Shown: positions 1 through 7,577 of the stretch, piece by piece
How positions within the stretch are numbered: position 1 is the stretch's first letter
How the letters are laid out: every line of letters begins with the position of its first letter
NCBI GenBank assembly: GCA_051155755.1
Contig: DAXETY010000067.1
Coordinates: 1 to 9,442 of the forward strand
DNA length: 9,442 bases
Direction: 5' to 3'
From: DAXETY01 sp051155755
Lineage (GTDB): Bacteria > Desulfobacterota > Desulfobacteria > Desulfobacterales > SG8-13
Program-made: the position numbers and the translations under genes
Notes under the pieces: model-generated
Databases searched by the model: none
What the model saw: the letters and a program-made list of their open reading frames with translations, nothing else
What the model was told of the DNA's origin: nothing

Positions 1-1161
1 ATCCGGGACCGCAAGATCCAAAGCGCCGGGATGCAGGAAAAAGCGCCCCTGGATGAGGCCCTGGCAGCCGTGACCACCCTGACCGAAGGGGCGTCAGTGC
101 CGGCCATCGTCGGATTCGGCAGCAAGATCGATCGTCTCCGCTCGGATATCATCAAGGCCGCCCGGGTGGATGTGGACGTGCTGATCATCGGGGAAACCGG
201 CACCGGAAAACAACTGGCGGCCGAAGCCATCCACCAGCTCAGCCCGCGGCACGACCAACCCTTTATTTCCATCAATTGCGGGGAACTCGACGAAAATCTG
301 TTGTTGGATACGCTGTTCGGCCACGTCAAGGGCGCCTTTACCGAGGCGCGCAATGATCGCAAGGGCGCTTTTCTGGAGGCCAACGGCGGCACCCTGTTTT
401 TAGATGAGATTCAGTCGGCTTCTCCGGCGGTGCAGCAGTCCCTTTTGCGGGCCATTTCCATGCGGAAAATCAAGCCCCTGGGCAGCGACCGCGAACTTGA
501 CGTGGACGTGCGGCTGATCGCCGCCACCAATGCCAACCTGGCCGAACGCATCGATCAGAACCGTTTTCGCAGCGACCTGTATTTTCGGTTGAAGGTGATC
601 ACCATTCACACGCCGCCGCTCCGGGAACAGCGCGAAAACATCCCGGTGCTCACCGGGCACTTCCTGCAGGAAATGGAACGCCTGACCCACCGTCAAAATC
701 TCGGACTGACCAAAGGCGCCCTGGAGCAGCTCAAACGCTACGACTGGCCGGGCAATATCCGCGAACTGAAAAATTGCCTCACCCGGGCGGTGGTCATGGC
801 GGAGGACAGTCTCATCCGCACCGAGGATATTCAGCTGGAATGCGGTCCGCTGCCTTCGGAAGGCCTCGACACCGAAGCCGACATCGAGAAGACCCGGTTC
901 GAGGGCGGAATGCCGCCGACGAATTCCGGACGGCCGAATGCCGCAGCCGGCTTGCCGGGGATCCCATTGAACGAGCGCCAGCAGAATGCCATACCAATGA
1001 TCCTGCAAAAGGGGGGCGTCACGCGCAGGGAATACCAGAAGATGGTCGGCGGCGGCATGTCGTCCCGAACGGCATTGTATGACTTGAAAGACTTTGTGGA
1101 AAAGGGGATTCTGCAGAAGGTCGGTCTCGGACCTTCCACGCGGTATGTGCCCCGGAAATGA
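1..1161 (+). CDS. Sigma-54-dependent AAA+ transcriptional activator, C-terminal part (5' end outside window)
   Basis: The reading frame is open from base 1, so the gene starts upstream; the Met at 31 is only the first internal Met. Numbering from that Met, a sigma-54 interaction AAA+ domain spans about 24-270. It has Walker A GETGTGKQ (54-61), a sigma-54 contact loop GAFTEA (101-106, against the usual GAFTGA), Walker B GGTLFLDE (119-126), sensor I ATN (165-167), arginine-finger region RFRSDLYFRL (178-187) and sensor II WPGNIREL (239-246). Such proteins hydrolyse ATP to open promoters held by sigma-54 RNA polymerase. After a linker, residues 312-373 (from LNERQQNAI to STRYVPR) look like a winged-helix DNA-binding domain with the usual 'RTALYDLKDFVEKGIL' pattern, not the usual Fis-type helix-turn-helix. 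The sensory N-terminus is not visible. It converges with the USP operon (19-bp gap), and the window carries several sigma-54 promoters it could serve (inference). Confidence 0.93.
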   Translation: MRDRKIQSAGMQEKAPLDEALAAVTTLTEGASVPAIVGFGSKIDRLRSDIIKAARVDVDVLIIGETGTGKQLAAEAIHQLSPRHDQPFISINCGELDENLLLDTLFGHVKGAFTEARNDRKGAFLEANGGTLFLDEIQSASPAVQQSLLRAISMRKIKPLGSDRELDVDVRLIAATNANLAERIDQNRFRSDLYFRLKVITIHTPPLREQRENIPVLTGHFLQEMERLTHRQNLGLTKGALEQLKRYDWPGNIRELKNCLTRAVVMAEDSLIRTEDIQLECGPLPSEGLDTEADIEKTRFEGGMPPTNSGRPNAAAGLPGIPLNERQQNAIPMILQKGGVTRREYQKMVGGGMSSRTALYDLKDFVEKGILQKVGLGPSTRYVPRK

Positions 1162-1180
1162 GGTTCTATCCTGATTTGAG

Positions 1181-1576
1181 CTATTTTACCGTCACCACCG
1201 GGCAGGGAGCTTTCAAAATTACGTACTGAGCCGTCGATCCGAACACCATCTTGCCCACCTTTGAACGGCGGCGAATGCCGATGATGATTTCATCCACCTG
1301 GCGCTCTTCGGCGAAGCGCACCAGGTCTTCACCGGCACTCATCCCCCGGACCAGCAGGCGGGGTTCGATCGGCAATCCCTCGTCCCGCAGTTCGGCGCAT
1401 ACGGCGCCCAGCTTCCTTTCAGCGTTGTCGAATTCTCTGCGCGCGATGTGGGGGCCGCCCTCCATCGATTGTACCAGGAAAATCGCATCGGCCATGAACG
1501 CCCAGGCGTGTTGGACCCCCAGGTTCAACGCTGCCCGTGACACGGAACTGCCGTCGTAGCAGATCATAATTTTCAT
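1181..1576 (-). CDS. Universal stress protein (UspA family), single domain
   Basis: A 131-residue cytoplasmic UspA-fold protein. The start is the ATG at 1576: it begins with the family N-terminus MKIMICYDGS (Asp8 at the nucleotide-binding position) and has AAGGGG five bases upstream. An in-frame ATG at 1609 would add 11 unrelated residues. The C-terminal phosphate-binding motif reads G100-IR-R103-9x-G113-S-T, so the second Gly of the usual G2xG9xG(S/T) is Arg; nucleotide binding may be altered. USP proteins help cells survive starvation, oxidants and growth arrest, often through ATP-dependent signalling; the partner here is unknown. It is the last gene of the minus-strand array, 85 bp after the cytidylate-kinase-like gene, and its stop lies 19 bp from the stop of the convergent activator. 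I see no clear hairpin terminator between them. Family assignment is firm; specific role unknown. Confidence 0.92.
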   Translation of the reverse strand: MKIMICYDGSSVSRAALNLGVQHAWAFMADAIFLVQSMEGGPHIARREFDNAERKLGAVCAELRDEGLPIEPRLLVRGMSAGEDLVRFAEERQVDEIIIGIRRRSKVGKMVFGSTAQYVILKAPCPVVTVK

Positions 1577-1661
1577 CGAGGCCCCTTTGCCGAAATGGAG
1601 GCGGCGCACTCTCCATCCGAAGCATGAATCGATTTGCCCGTTCAGGCGGAGGGCATCCGGA

Positions 1662-2420
1662 TCAGGCCGCAGACTTTTTCTTCAACATCGAGCCGAATTT
1701 CCGGCGGAAGGCCGTGGCTACGATATCCGCCGCCCAGCGCGGCTTGTGCAGAAAATCGAGATTCATCACCAGATCGAATTCGTCCGGCGGCGCCGATTTC
1801 CGGTTGAAGGATTTCTTGAAAAATTCGCGCTGCTCTTTGTCCACTTCCTTGAGTTTGCGTCCGGCTTCCGATTCGGAGATGTTCAGCATACGGCTCAACC
1901 GCCGCCGGCGATAGTCGTCGGAGCCGATGCACCGCACGGCCAGAACCCGGTCCCGGGGGAGCAACAGATGGGTCCCGCGTCCGACGAAGATCGTCGGCTC
2001 GGCCTCGGCCAGGCTGTAAATGGAGCTGACCAGCGAGCGCAAGTAGTCGCTCATGACGAAGGATTTTTCGCCGAAGAGAAAGGCCGCCAGTTCGCTGATT
2101 TTTCCGGGATAGCGTTCATCGAAGAACTTCACGGCCGAACCGCTCAACTCGGTGCGGTCGGTGATATGCTCGAGAATCAAACGGTCGGCGACGCGATAGC
2201 CGAGGGTTTGACCGACCCGGTCGGCGATTTCCAAGGCACCGACGCCGATTTTACGCGAAAAACAGATTGTCGGCGCAATTTCCCGGTCTGCCGGTTTCTC
2301 CTGGAGGGTGTCCGGCCTCCTGCGCATTTTGCTGCGAACATAGTTTTCCGCCATTCGGGCCGCGTCCAAGGTTCTGCCAACGTAAGATCCCGGTACATAT
2401 CCGGTGGTATGCTTTGTCAT
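1662..2420 (-). CDS. Cytidylate-kinase-like family protein
   Basis: A 252-residue protein resembling the cytidylate-kinase-like family (PF13189 type). The ATG at 2420 is chosen because GGGAGGAGGA sits just upstream; an upstream in-frame ATG at 2486 would add 22 residues rich in Pro and Gly across the ribosome-binding site. Residues 1-48 are a basic extension of unknown role. The NMP-kinase-like core begins with ICFSRKIGVGALEIADRV (52-69), corresponding to the family's ISRQ-GSGG-EIA loop, which lacks the classic Walker A Lys. It continues with GRGTHLLL (147-154), an Arg-rich lid-like segment DDYRRRRLSRML (168-179) and DKEQREFFKKSF (194-205). The true substrate of such proteins is mostly unproven, so CMP phosphorylation should not be assumed. 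It lies between the acyl-CoA synthetase fusion (80-bp gap with a GC hairpin) and a USP, so probably shares their mRNA. Confidence 0.85.
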   Translation of the reverse strand: MTKHTTGYVPGSYVGRTLDAARMAENYVRSKMRRRPDTLQEKPADREIAPTICFSRKIGVGALEIADRVGQTLGYRVADRLILEHITDRTELSGSAVKFFDERYPGKISELAAFLFGEKSFVMSDYLRSLVSSIYSLAEAEPTIFVGRGTHLLLPRDRVLAVRCIGSDDYRRRRLSRMLNISESEAGRKLKEVDKEQREFFKKSFNRKSAPPDEFDLVMNLDFLHKPRWAADIVATAFRRKFGSMLKKKSAA

Positions 2421-2500
2421 GGAATCCTCCTCCCGGTTACCCATCGGGTTGCTCACCTGACCCGGGCCTGGTGGCGGGCCCGGCATCTACAACCCGCTGT

Positions 2501-5185
2501 TCAAATGCGAAGCAGCGTTCTTAAATCGATCCGGAGTTCAAAGGTGTTCGATTCCGGGATGCGCTGAAGCGCAAAGCCCAGTTTGCGGCCCAGGGACAGC
2601 ATCTGGGTGTTTTCGGTCAGCACCAGCCCCCAGATGCTTTCAATGTTTCGTTCTTTGGCGATCCGCAGGCACAGCTTCAGCAGCTCTGCTCCGATGCCTT
2701 TGCCCTGCCATGGATCGCCGACCAGGACCGAAAATTCCGCATTTTTCAGGTTGCGTTCCATGATGACCCGCCCCACGCCCATCATGTATTCCGGATTGGG
2801 GCTTTCAGGCAGTGCCACCAGCGCGATTTCCCGGTCGTAATCGATCTGGGTGAAGCGCGCCAGCATGGCGGGCGGCAGATGCCGCAGCGGAGATAAAAAC
2901 CGCTGGTAAAGGCTGCGAGCGGATAGCGTTTCGATCAGCTGCCGCAGCATGGGTGCATCTTCGGGGCGGATCGGGCGGACGAATATCCTCTCGAGCCCCC
3001 GGGTCGTGATGCGCGTTTCGTAGGATTCCGGATAGGGGCTGATCACCAGGTGCAGCGGTGCCGCTTTGCCGGACGGCTGCAGTCGAATGCGGGCATCCAC
3101 CGCACAGAATGAATCGGAACCGGCAAACAGCGGGTTGATGTCGAGCTCGCCGATTTCGGGAAAATCGGTGACCAGATGCCCCAGGCGGATCAGGATTTCC
3201 TCCAGGCGCTCCAGGTCGATCGAGGGTCGATTGCGATAGCCCGCCAGCATTTTGTATATGCGGGTGTTCTCCATCATCCGTCTGGCCAGCAACCGGTTCA
3301 GCGGCGGCAGGGCCAGGGCGCGGTCCTGCAGGGCCTCCGCCAGAACGCCCCCGGCGCCGAACAGCATCACAGGGCCGAAGTCCCGGTGATGTTTGGCGCC
3401 CAGGATCAACTCGAACAGCGGCGCTGCCAGCATGGTTTGCACCGTCACACCGGCGACACCGGTGCTGCGCGGGTCGCAGTGCAGACGGTCCATCAGTCTC
3501 CCGTAAGCATCCCGCACCGCCGCAGCGTCCTGAAGGTTCAGCGCTACACCGCCGATGTCGCTTTTGTGCGTGATTCTGCGCGAGTAGATTTTCAGTGCCA
3601 CCGGAAATCCCAGGCGCAAGGCCCGGGCTGCGGCCTCATCGTCCGAGAAGGCCACTTCGGTTGGGTTGACCGGAATGCCGTAGGCGGCCAGCAGCGTTTT
3701 GGATTCCGGTTCGGTGAGCCACTCCGATTTTTGCTCCAATCCGGCGCGCACCAGGGAGCGGGCTTTCTGGCGATCGAATTCCAGCCGTTTCGGAAGCCGG
3801 GACGGAATTTCCTGCAGCATTTCGATGTTCGTGCGATACTGCAACAGGTTTGCAAATGCCCGCACCGCCCGTTCCGGAGTTTCAAAGCTGGGGATGCCCG
3901 CCCGGTTGAAGGCCTCCCGGCCGCCTTCCACCCGGGGGCCGCCGAGCCAGGCGGCAAGCACGGGCTTACGGTATTTTTCGGCCGCCTGGACCACCGCATC
4001 GGCCGCCGCGGCGGGATCGATCATGGCCTGGGGAGCCAGCATCACGATCAACCCGCTCGGCTGTGGTGATTGCAGGCAAATTTCGACGACCTGGCGGTAG
4101 GTTTCCACCGTGGCATCGCCAAGCATGTCGATGGGATTGGCGCGGCTCCAGTGAGCGGGAAGCACGGCATCGAGTCGCTCCAGAATCGCCGGGTCCAGCG
4201 CAGCCGGTCGCAGTCCGAAATCGGCCAGCGCATCGACGGCCATTACGCCGGCACCGCCGGCATTGGTTACGATCAACAGCTCCGAGCCCGTTGGGCCGGC
4301 ATGGGCCGCCAGCAGCTCTGCGCAGTCGAACAGCTCCTCGAACGTCTTTACCCGCAGCACACCGGCGCGCCGAAAGGCAGTATCATAGACGGCATCGTCA
4401 CCGGCCAGGGCACCGGTATGGGACGCCGCGGCGGCCGCCCCGGCAGGAGTGCGGCCGGCTTTCAACACCACGAGCGGCTTGACCCGGGATACGGCCCGGG
4501 CTGCGCTCATGAATTTGCGCACCTGGGTCAAGTTTTCCACGTACATGACGATGCTGCTCACCCCGGGGTCTCCGCCGAGATAGTCGATCATGTCGCCGAA
4601 ATCGACGTCCAGCATGGAACCCAGGCTGACCATGCTGTGAAAGCCGATTCGCTGCCGCAGGGACAAGTCCAGAACCGCTCCGCAGACGGCCCCGCTCTGG
4701 GAAATGAACGCCAGCTTACCCGGCAGGGGCATACGGGGCGCAAAACTGGCATTCAAACCGTTGGCGGTGTGGATCAGCCCCATGCAGTTGGGGCCGATGA
4801 TGCGCAGAGGGCTTCCGGCGGCGGCCGCGGCGATTTCCTGCTCCACCGCCTCCCCTTGCGGACCGATCTCTTTGCCGCCGGCCGAAAGGATCACGATGCC
4901 GCCGACATCGGCAGCAGTGCATTCTTTTACCAGGTCGACCGCCGATCCGATCGGCACGGCCATCACGGCCAGATCGACGCACCCGCTGATGTCGGCAATG
5001 CGGGCATAAGCCTTGCGGCCCAACACCTCGCTGCGGTTGGCGTTGACCGGGTAAACCGTTCCGGCAAAACCGCTTGACGCCAGGTTGATCAGCACGGCAC
5101 CGCCGATGCTGCCTTCGCGCTCGCTGGCTCCGATCACCGCGATCGAGCGGGGCTCGAAAATTCGGCTCAGGTTCTCGATGCTCAT
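2501..5185 (-). CDS. ADP-forming acyl-CoA synthetase / GNAT acetyltransferase fusion (Pat/PatZ-like)
   Basis: An 894-residue multidomain protein. In order: CoA-binding Rossmann domain (about 5-130, with SIAVIGAS at 14-21 and IIGPNCMG at 129-136), succinyl-CoA-ligase-like domains (about 150-450, SHTGAL at 255-260), an ATP-grasp domain (about 480-705, HKSDIGGV at 540-547), and a C-terminal GNAT domain (about 730-894) with acetyl-CoA motif DPWQGKGIGAELL (824-836). This is the architecture of bacterial protein lysine acetyltransferases such as Salmonella Pat and E. coli PatZ, which acetylate enzymes such as acetyl-CoA synthetase. Here His256 and His540 match, by my alignment from memory, the two phospho-histidines of archaeal ADP-forming acetyl-CoA synthetases, so the synthetase half may still interconvert acyl-CoA + ADP + Pi with acid + CoA + ATP. 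The ATG overlaps the upstream USP stop (TGATG), implying translational coupling. Length is typical of the fusion family. Confidence 0.93.
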   Translation of the reverse strand: MSIENLSRIFEPRSIAVIGASEREGSIGGAVLINLASSGFAGTVYPVNANRSEVLGRKAYARIADISGCVDLAVMAVPIGSAVDLVKECTAADVGGIVILSAGGKEIGPQGEAVEQEIAAAAAGSPLRIIGPNCMGLIHTANGLNASFAPRMPLPGKLAFISQSGAVCGAVLDLSLRQRIGFHSMVSLGSMLDVDFGDMIDYLGGDPGVSSIVMYVENLTQVRKFMSAARAVSRVKPLVVLKAGRTPAGAAAAASHTGALAGDDAVYDTAFRRAGVLRVKTFEELFDCAELLAAHAGPTGSELLIVTNAGGAGVMAVDALADFGLRPAALDPAILERLDAVLPAHWSRANPIDMLGDATVETYRQVVEICLQSPQPSGLIVMLAPQAMIDPAAAADAVVQAAEKYRKPVLAAWLGGPRVEGGREAFNRAGIPSFETPERAVRAFANLLQYRTNIEMLQEIPSRLPKRLEFDRQKARSLVRAGLEQKSEWLTEPESKTLLAAYGIPVNPTEVAFSDDEAAARALRLGFPVALKIYSRRITHKSDIGGVALNLQDAAAVRDAYGRLMDRLHCDPRSTGVAGVTVQTMLAAPLFELILGAKHHRDFGPVMLFGAGGVLAEALQDRALALPPLNRLLARRMMENTRIYKMLAGYRNRPSIDLERLEEILIRLGHLVTDFPEIGELDINPLFAGSDSFCAVDARIRLQPSGKAAPLHLVISPYPESYETRITTRGLERIFVRPIRPEDAPMLRQLIETLSARSLYQRFLSPLRHLPPAMLARFTQIDYDREIALVALPESPNPEYMMGVGRVIMERNLKNAEFSVLVGDPWQGKGIGAELLKLCLRIAKERNIESIWGLVLTENTQMLSLGRKLGFALQRIPESNTFELRIDLRTLLRI

Positions 5186-6117
5186 CAGTTGATAATCCAG
5201 ACTGATTTTTCCCGGGCCAGATAAATGACTTTGTTGGTGACGCGGCCCAGAAAAAAGTCCCGTGGTCGGGTCAGTCCGCGACGTCCCATGATGACAGTGC
5301 CGAAATCGCCCTGGCGACCTTCTGCGACAATGGTTTCCGCGCGGCTGCGGGCCCCGGTTACGATCTTGGTGGAGATCGCCGCCGGATCGATGCCGCTTGC
5401 AACCAGGCGTTGTTTGGATTCTTCGAAGGCCCGGGCGATTTGTTTTTCGGCCGTTTGGGCCAGGACTTCCGAACCCGACAAGGCTTCGATTTCCTTGCGG
5501 TCTTCGGCACCCCGGATCACGCCTAACAGGCAGAATTCACAGTTGCTGCCCTCCAGGAAGGTACCGGCAAAATCGACAGCTTTCATCGCGCCCGGCGACC
5601 CGTCCATGGCAATGAGCATTTTCGGTCCCGGCGGTTTGCGTCCGGCCAGCAGCAAGGGAATGAAGGTGAGACCCTGCAGCAGCTTCATGGAAACGCTGCC
5701 GAGGATGATGCCCTGGATACGACCCATGCCGCGACGGCGGGTGACCACCACATCGTAGCCCTCGTGAGCTTCGCGGATGATGTCCCGCGCGATCCCCTTT
5801 TTGCGGGAATGAATCTTGACTTTGAGGTTTTCCGCCGGAAAGCCGTTGTGCAGCAGAATTTCCCGGGCTTTTTCCATGAACGCTTCCATGGTTTTTTTCT
5901 GCTGGGACTCCCAGGCTCGAGCGTATTTGACCGTTTTTACGCTTTTGGGCTCCCGCTCCAGGTCATAATAGCTTTCCGGAATGGCATTGAACACGTGGAA
6001 CAGCACGATGCGGTGCTTCCGGAAGGCCGGCAGCTTGGTCAGGTATTTGACCGTCAGCAGGCTGCGTTCGGAGCCGTCCAGGGCCACCAGGATTTTTTTA
6101 AATTTTCGTTCCGCCAT
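5185..6117 (-). CDS. Tandem-domain universal stress protein
   Basis: A 310-residue protein with two UspA folds. Domain 1 (about 6-160) has VALDGS (11-16) and the loop R127-RR-G130-9x-G140-S, in which the first motif Gly is Arg. Domain 2 (about 165-310) has IAMDGS (169-174) and G278-RR-G281-9x-G291-R292, with Arg in place of the usual Ser/Thr. Each domain thus deviates once from the G2xG9xG(S/T) ATP loop. The ATG at 6117 has GGAG nine bases upstream. Two-domain USPs are cytoplasmic and form intramolecular dimers; roles are in stress survival. The stop TGA shares its last base with the start of the acyl-CoA synthetase/acetyltransferase gene. Some bacteria have acetyltransferases controlled by, or acting on, USPs (mycobacterial acetyltransferases acetylate a USP), so a functional pair is plausible but inferred. 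The CBS-ACT gene is 39 bp upstream. Confidence 0.93.
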   Translation of the reverse strand: MAERKFKKILVALDGSERSLLTVKYLTKLPAFRKHRIVLFHVFNAIPESYYDLEREPKSVKTVKYARAWESQQKKTMEAFMEKAREILLHNGFPAENLKVKIHSRKKGIARDIIREAHEGYDVVVTRRRGMGRIQGIILGSVSMKLLQGLTFIPLLLAGRKPPGPKMLIAMDGSPGAMKAVDFAGTFLEGSNCEFCLLGVIRGAEDRKEIEALSGSEVLAQTAEKQIARAFEESKQRLVASGIDPAAISTKIVTGARSRAETIVAEGRQGDFGTVIMGRRGLTRPRDFFLGRVTNKVIYLAREKSVWIIN

Positions 6118-6156
6118 GATCGTTTCTCCATCTTATATTAAAGCTGATTTTTCGAT

Positions 6157-6837
6157 TCAGGCCGCGTAAATTTCACGGCGGTTTTCGCGGTGATCGACCA
6201 TGTACAGCAGCTCGGCTTTTTCCCTCAGGGAACGTTTGAGGGGCTCGAGTTTGCTGCGGTCGATGCCCTGCATGCGGATGTACACCTTGCGGAATCCGGA
6301 CTCCACGTTTTCGTAGGTGGTCAATATGCTCACCATCCGCCCGCCGAAGCCCCGAATGATATCGGCTACCTCCTTGATCGAACCGGGCCGGTCTTCCAGT
6401 TGAAAGGCGAATTGGATGCCGCGGTTGCCGATACCGGTCAGCGCGATCAGCACCCGGAAGACATCCGATTGGGTGATGACCCCCACCACATGACCGTTTT
6501 CCACCACGGGAACCCCCGAGATTTTGTTCCGCAACAGTACTTCGGCGGTTTCTTCCACGGTAAAATCCGGCGGCACGGTGATCGGATTGCGGGTCATGAT
6601 ATTTTTGATCTTGATTTTGGAAAGCAGGTACAGCAGCTCGTGAATCTCCAGGGACGTCGCATCCGAGGCCGAGGCCCGTTTCAGGTCCCGATCGGAAACC
6701 ACCCCCACCAGCCGGCCGTCTTTGAGCACCGGCAGCATCCGGATGCTGTATTTTTTCATCAGGGTGGCGGCATCCTGCATGGATTCGTCTGCATCCACCG
6801 TGAATGCGGTCGGACTCATCCAGTATTTGACCAGCAT
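6157..6837 (-). CDS. CBS-CBS-ACT domain protein (AcuB-like)
   Basis: A 226-residue soluble protein. The first CBS domain (about 7-56) starts at MSPTAFTVDADES and ends with GVVSDRDLKRA; the second (about 80-130) starts at IMTRNPITV and ends with GVITQSDVFRVL. The pair would form a Bateman module that binds adenine nucleotides. Residues about 141-213 (FQLEDRPGSIKEVADIIRGFG) form an ACT domain, a small-ligand or dimerisation module. This architecture matches AcuB-type proteins, linked in Bacillus to acetoin use and acetyl-CoA synthetase control. The ATG at 6837 is preferred because AAGGAGGAG lies immediately upstream; the in-frame ATG at 6852 would overlap that site. It lies 60 bp after the first USP and 39 bp before the tandem USP in the same direction. 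A role as energy-charge sensor for the neighbouring acyl-CoA synthetase/acetyltransferase is inference. Confidence 0.92.
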   Translation of the reverse strand: MLVKYWMSPTAFTVDADESMQDAATLMKKYSIRMLPVLKDGRLVGVVSDRDLKRASASDATSLEIHELLYLLSKIKIKNIMTRNPITVPPDFTVEETAEVLLRNKISGVPVVENGHVVGVITQSDVFRVLIALTGIGNRGIQFAFQLEDRPGSIKEVADIIRGFGGRMVSILTTYENVESGFRKVYIRMQGIDRSKLEPLKRSLREKAELLYMVDHRENRREIYAA

Positions 6838-6897
6838 TGCTCCTCCTTGCATCTGCGGTATTGCCGGAAACCCGGCCCCGGTACACCACCGGTGAGT

Positions 6898-7356
6898 TTA
6901 TTCTGCGGCGCGGATGCTCAGCAGCGGCACCGGGCAGCGTCGAAAGACTTTTTCGGCGGTGGAGCCGAACAGCACGCCCGCCAGATTGCCGCGTCCCTTG
7001 GTGCCCATCACCAGCAGGTCGGCGCCTTCTTCCTCCACGGCCTGAATCAGCATCTTGAACGGCACGCCGACCCGTATCTCCTTTCTTACTTCCAGCCCGG
7101 TGCCGCCGGTTTCTTTCAAAAGATCATCCATCATGGCCCGCCGCTCGGTTTTCTGATCGGTCAGGTATCGTTCCACGGTAAAGGCCGGATACTCGGCTTC
7201 GACCTTGGCGATGGCATCCACGTCCCGCTGGTTGATGACATTGACGATGATCAGCTCTGCGTTCAGATCTCCGGCCAGGTCGACGGCGCTGCCGACCACC
7301 CGCGGCGAATATTCCGAAAAATCACACGCCACCATCACTTTCCCGATCTTACTCAT
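6898..7356 (-). CDS. Universal stress protein (UspA family), ATP-binding type
   Basis: A 152-residue single-domain USP and the first intact gene of the minus-strand operon. It starts MSKIGKVMVACDFSEYS (Asp12 in the nucleotide site) and carries the full ATP loop G118-TK-G121-9x-G131-S-T, so unlike its neighbours it should bind ATP. The ATG at 7356 has AGGAGG eight bases upstream. The ATG also overlaps, as ATGA, the stop of a 103-codon repeat-derived reading frame (7353-7664). A sigma-54-type promoter at 7425-7440 would give a leader of about 58 nt. The sequence from the ribosome-binding site to codon 19 is the parent of the two truncated copies further upstream. USPs support survival in growth arrest and energy stress; the exact role here is unknown. 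Confidence 0.95.
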   Translation of the reverse strand: MSKIGKVMVACDFSEYSPRVVGSAVDLAGDLNAELIIVNVINQRDVDAIAKVEAEYPAFTVERYLTDQKTERRAMMDDLLKETGGTGLEVRKEIRVGVPFKMLIQAVEEEGADLLVMGTKGRGNLAGVLFGSTAEKVFRRCPVPLLSIRAAE

Positions 7357-7424
7357 GTTCTGGCCCTCCTCGCATCTGTGCGTTCTCGATCGGCCTGGAC
7401 ACTACGCCGTCGCCCTCGTCCAAG

Positions 7425-7440
7425 CGCAAGTGACATACCA
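7425..7440 (-). promoter_or_regulatory. Sigma-54-like promoter P3, nearest to the intact USP
   Basis: Minus strand TGGTATGTCACTTGCG has TGG, correct GG-N10-GC spacing and TTGC, and shares GTCACTTGC with P1. Predicted start near 7414 leaves a leader of about 58 nt before the intact USP ATG at 7356. It lies exactly 153 bp from P2. Confidence 0.65.
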
Positions 7441-7454
7441 GAGTGAAAGAATTC

Positions 7455-7511
7455 CCGAGGGGAATATTCCGGAAAATCATATGCCTCCGCCACTATCCCA
7501 ACCTTGCCCAT
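7455..7511 (-). pseudogene. Truncated USP gene start, proximal copy
   Basis: A second 19-codon USP beginning, MGKVGIVAEAYDFPEYSPR, lies 153 bp downstream of the first and in the same frame. It has its own AGGAG ribosome-binding site and sigma-54-like element (7578-7593). It shares the Ser-to-Pro change with the distal copy, so both fragments descend from one already truncated unit. Codons 3-7 resemble the intact gene more than the distal copy does. Confidence 0.75.
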
Positions 7512-7577
7512 GGTCTGGCTCCTCGCATCTGTGCGTTCCCGATCGGCCTGGACACCACGCCGTTGCCCTCGTTCAAG

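Noticed and set aside
2462..2483. GC hairpin CCGGGCC-N8-GGCCCGG between the acyl-CoA synthetase and kinase-like genes as a terminator
   Set aside because: The stem is good, but no T-run follows on the minus strand; it may slow or attenuate transcription but is not a clear terminator.
1587..2567. 326-codon plus-strand frame opposite the cytidylate-kinase-like gene
   Set aside because: Antisense shadow that runs through an intergenic gap and the ends of neighbouring genes; no start signal or recognisable domain.
3176..5077. 297- and 335-codon plus-strand frames opposite the acyl-CoA synthetase fusion
   Set aside because: The minus-strand protein is a complete, recognisable multidomain enzyme; the antisense translations are rich in His, Gln and Arg, without family features.
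6854..6895. Small hairpins (GCCGG/CCGGC, CCGGT/ACCGG) between the first USP and the CBS gene
   Set aside because: Five-base stems without a T-run in a 60-bp intra-operon gap; too weak to call a terminator.
6190..7446. 418-codon plus-strand open frame opposite the CBS and USP genes
   Set aside because: It is the mirror of well-supported minus-strand genes in GC-rich DNA; its translation has no recognisable domain and crosses two gene boundaries.
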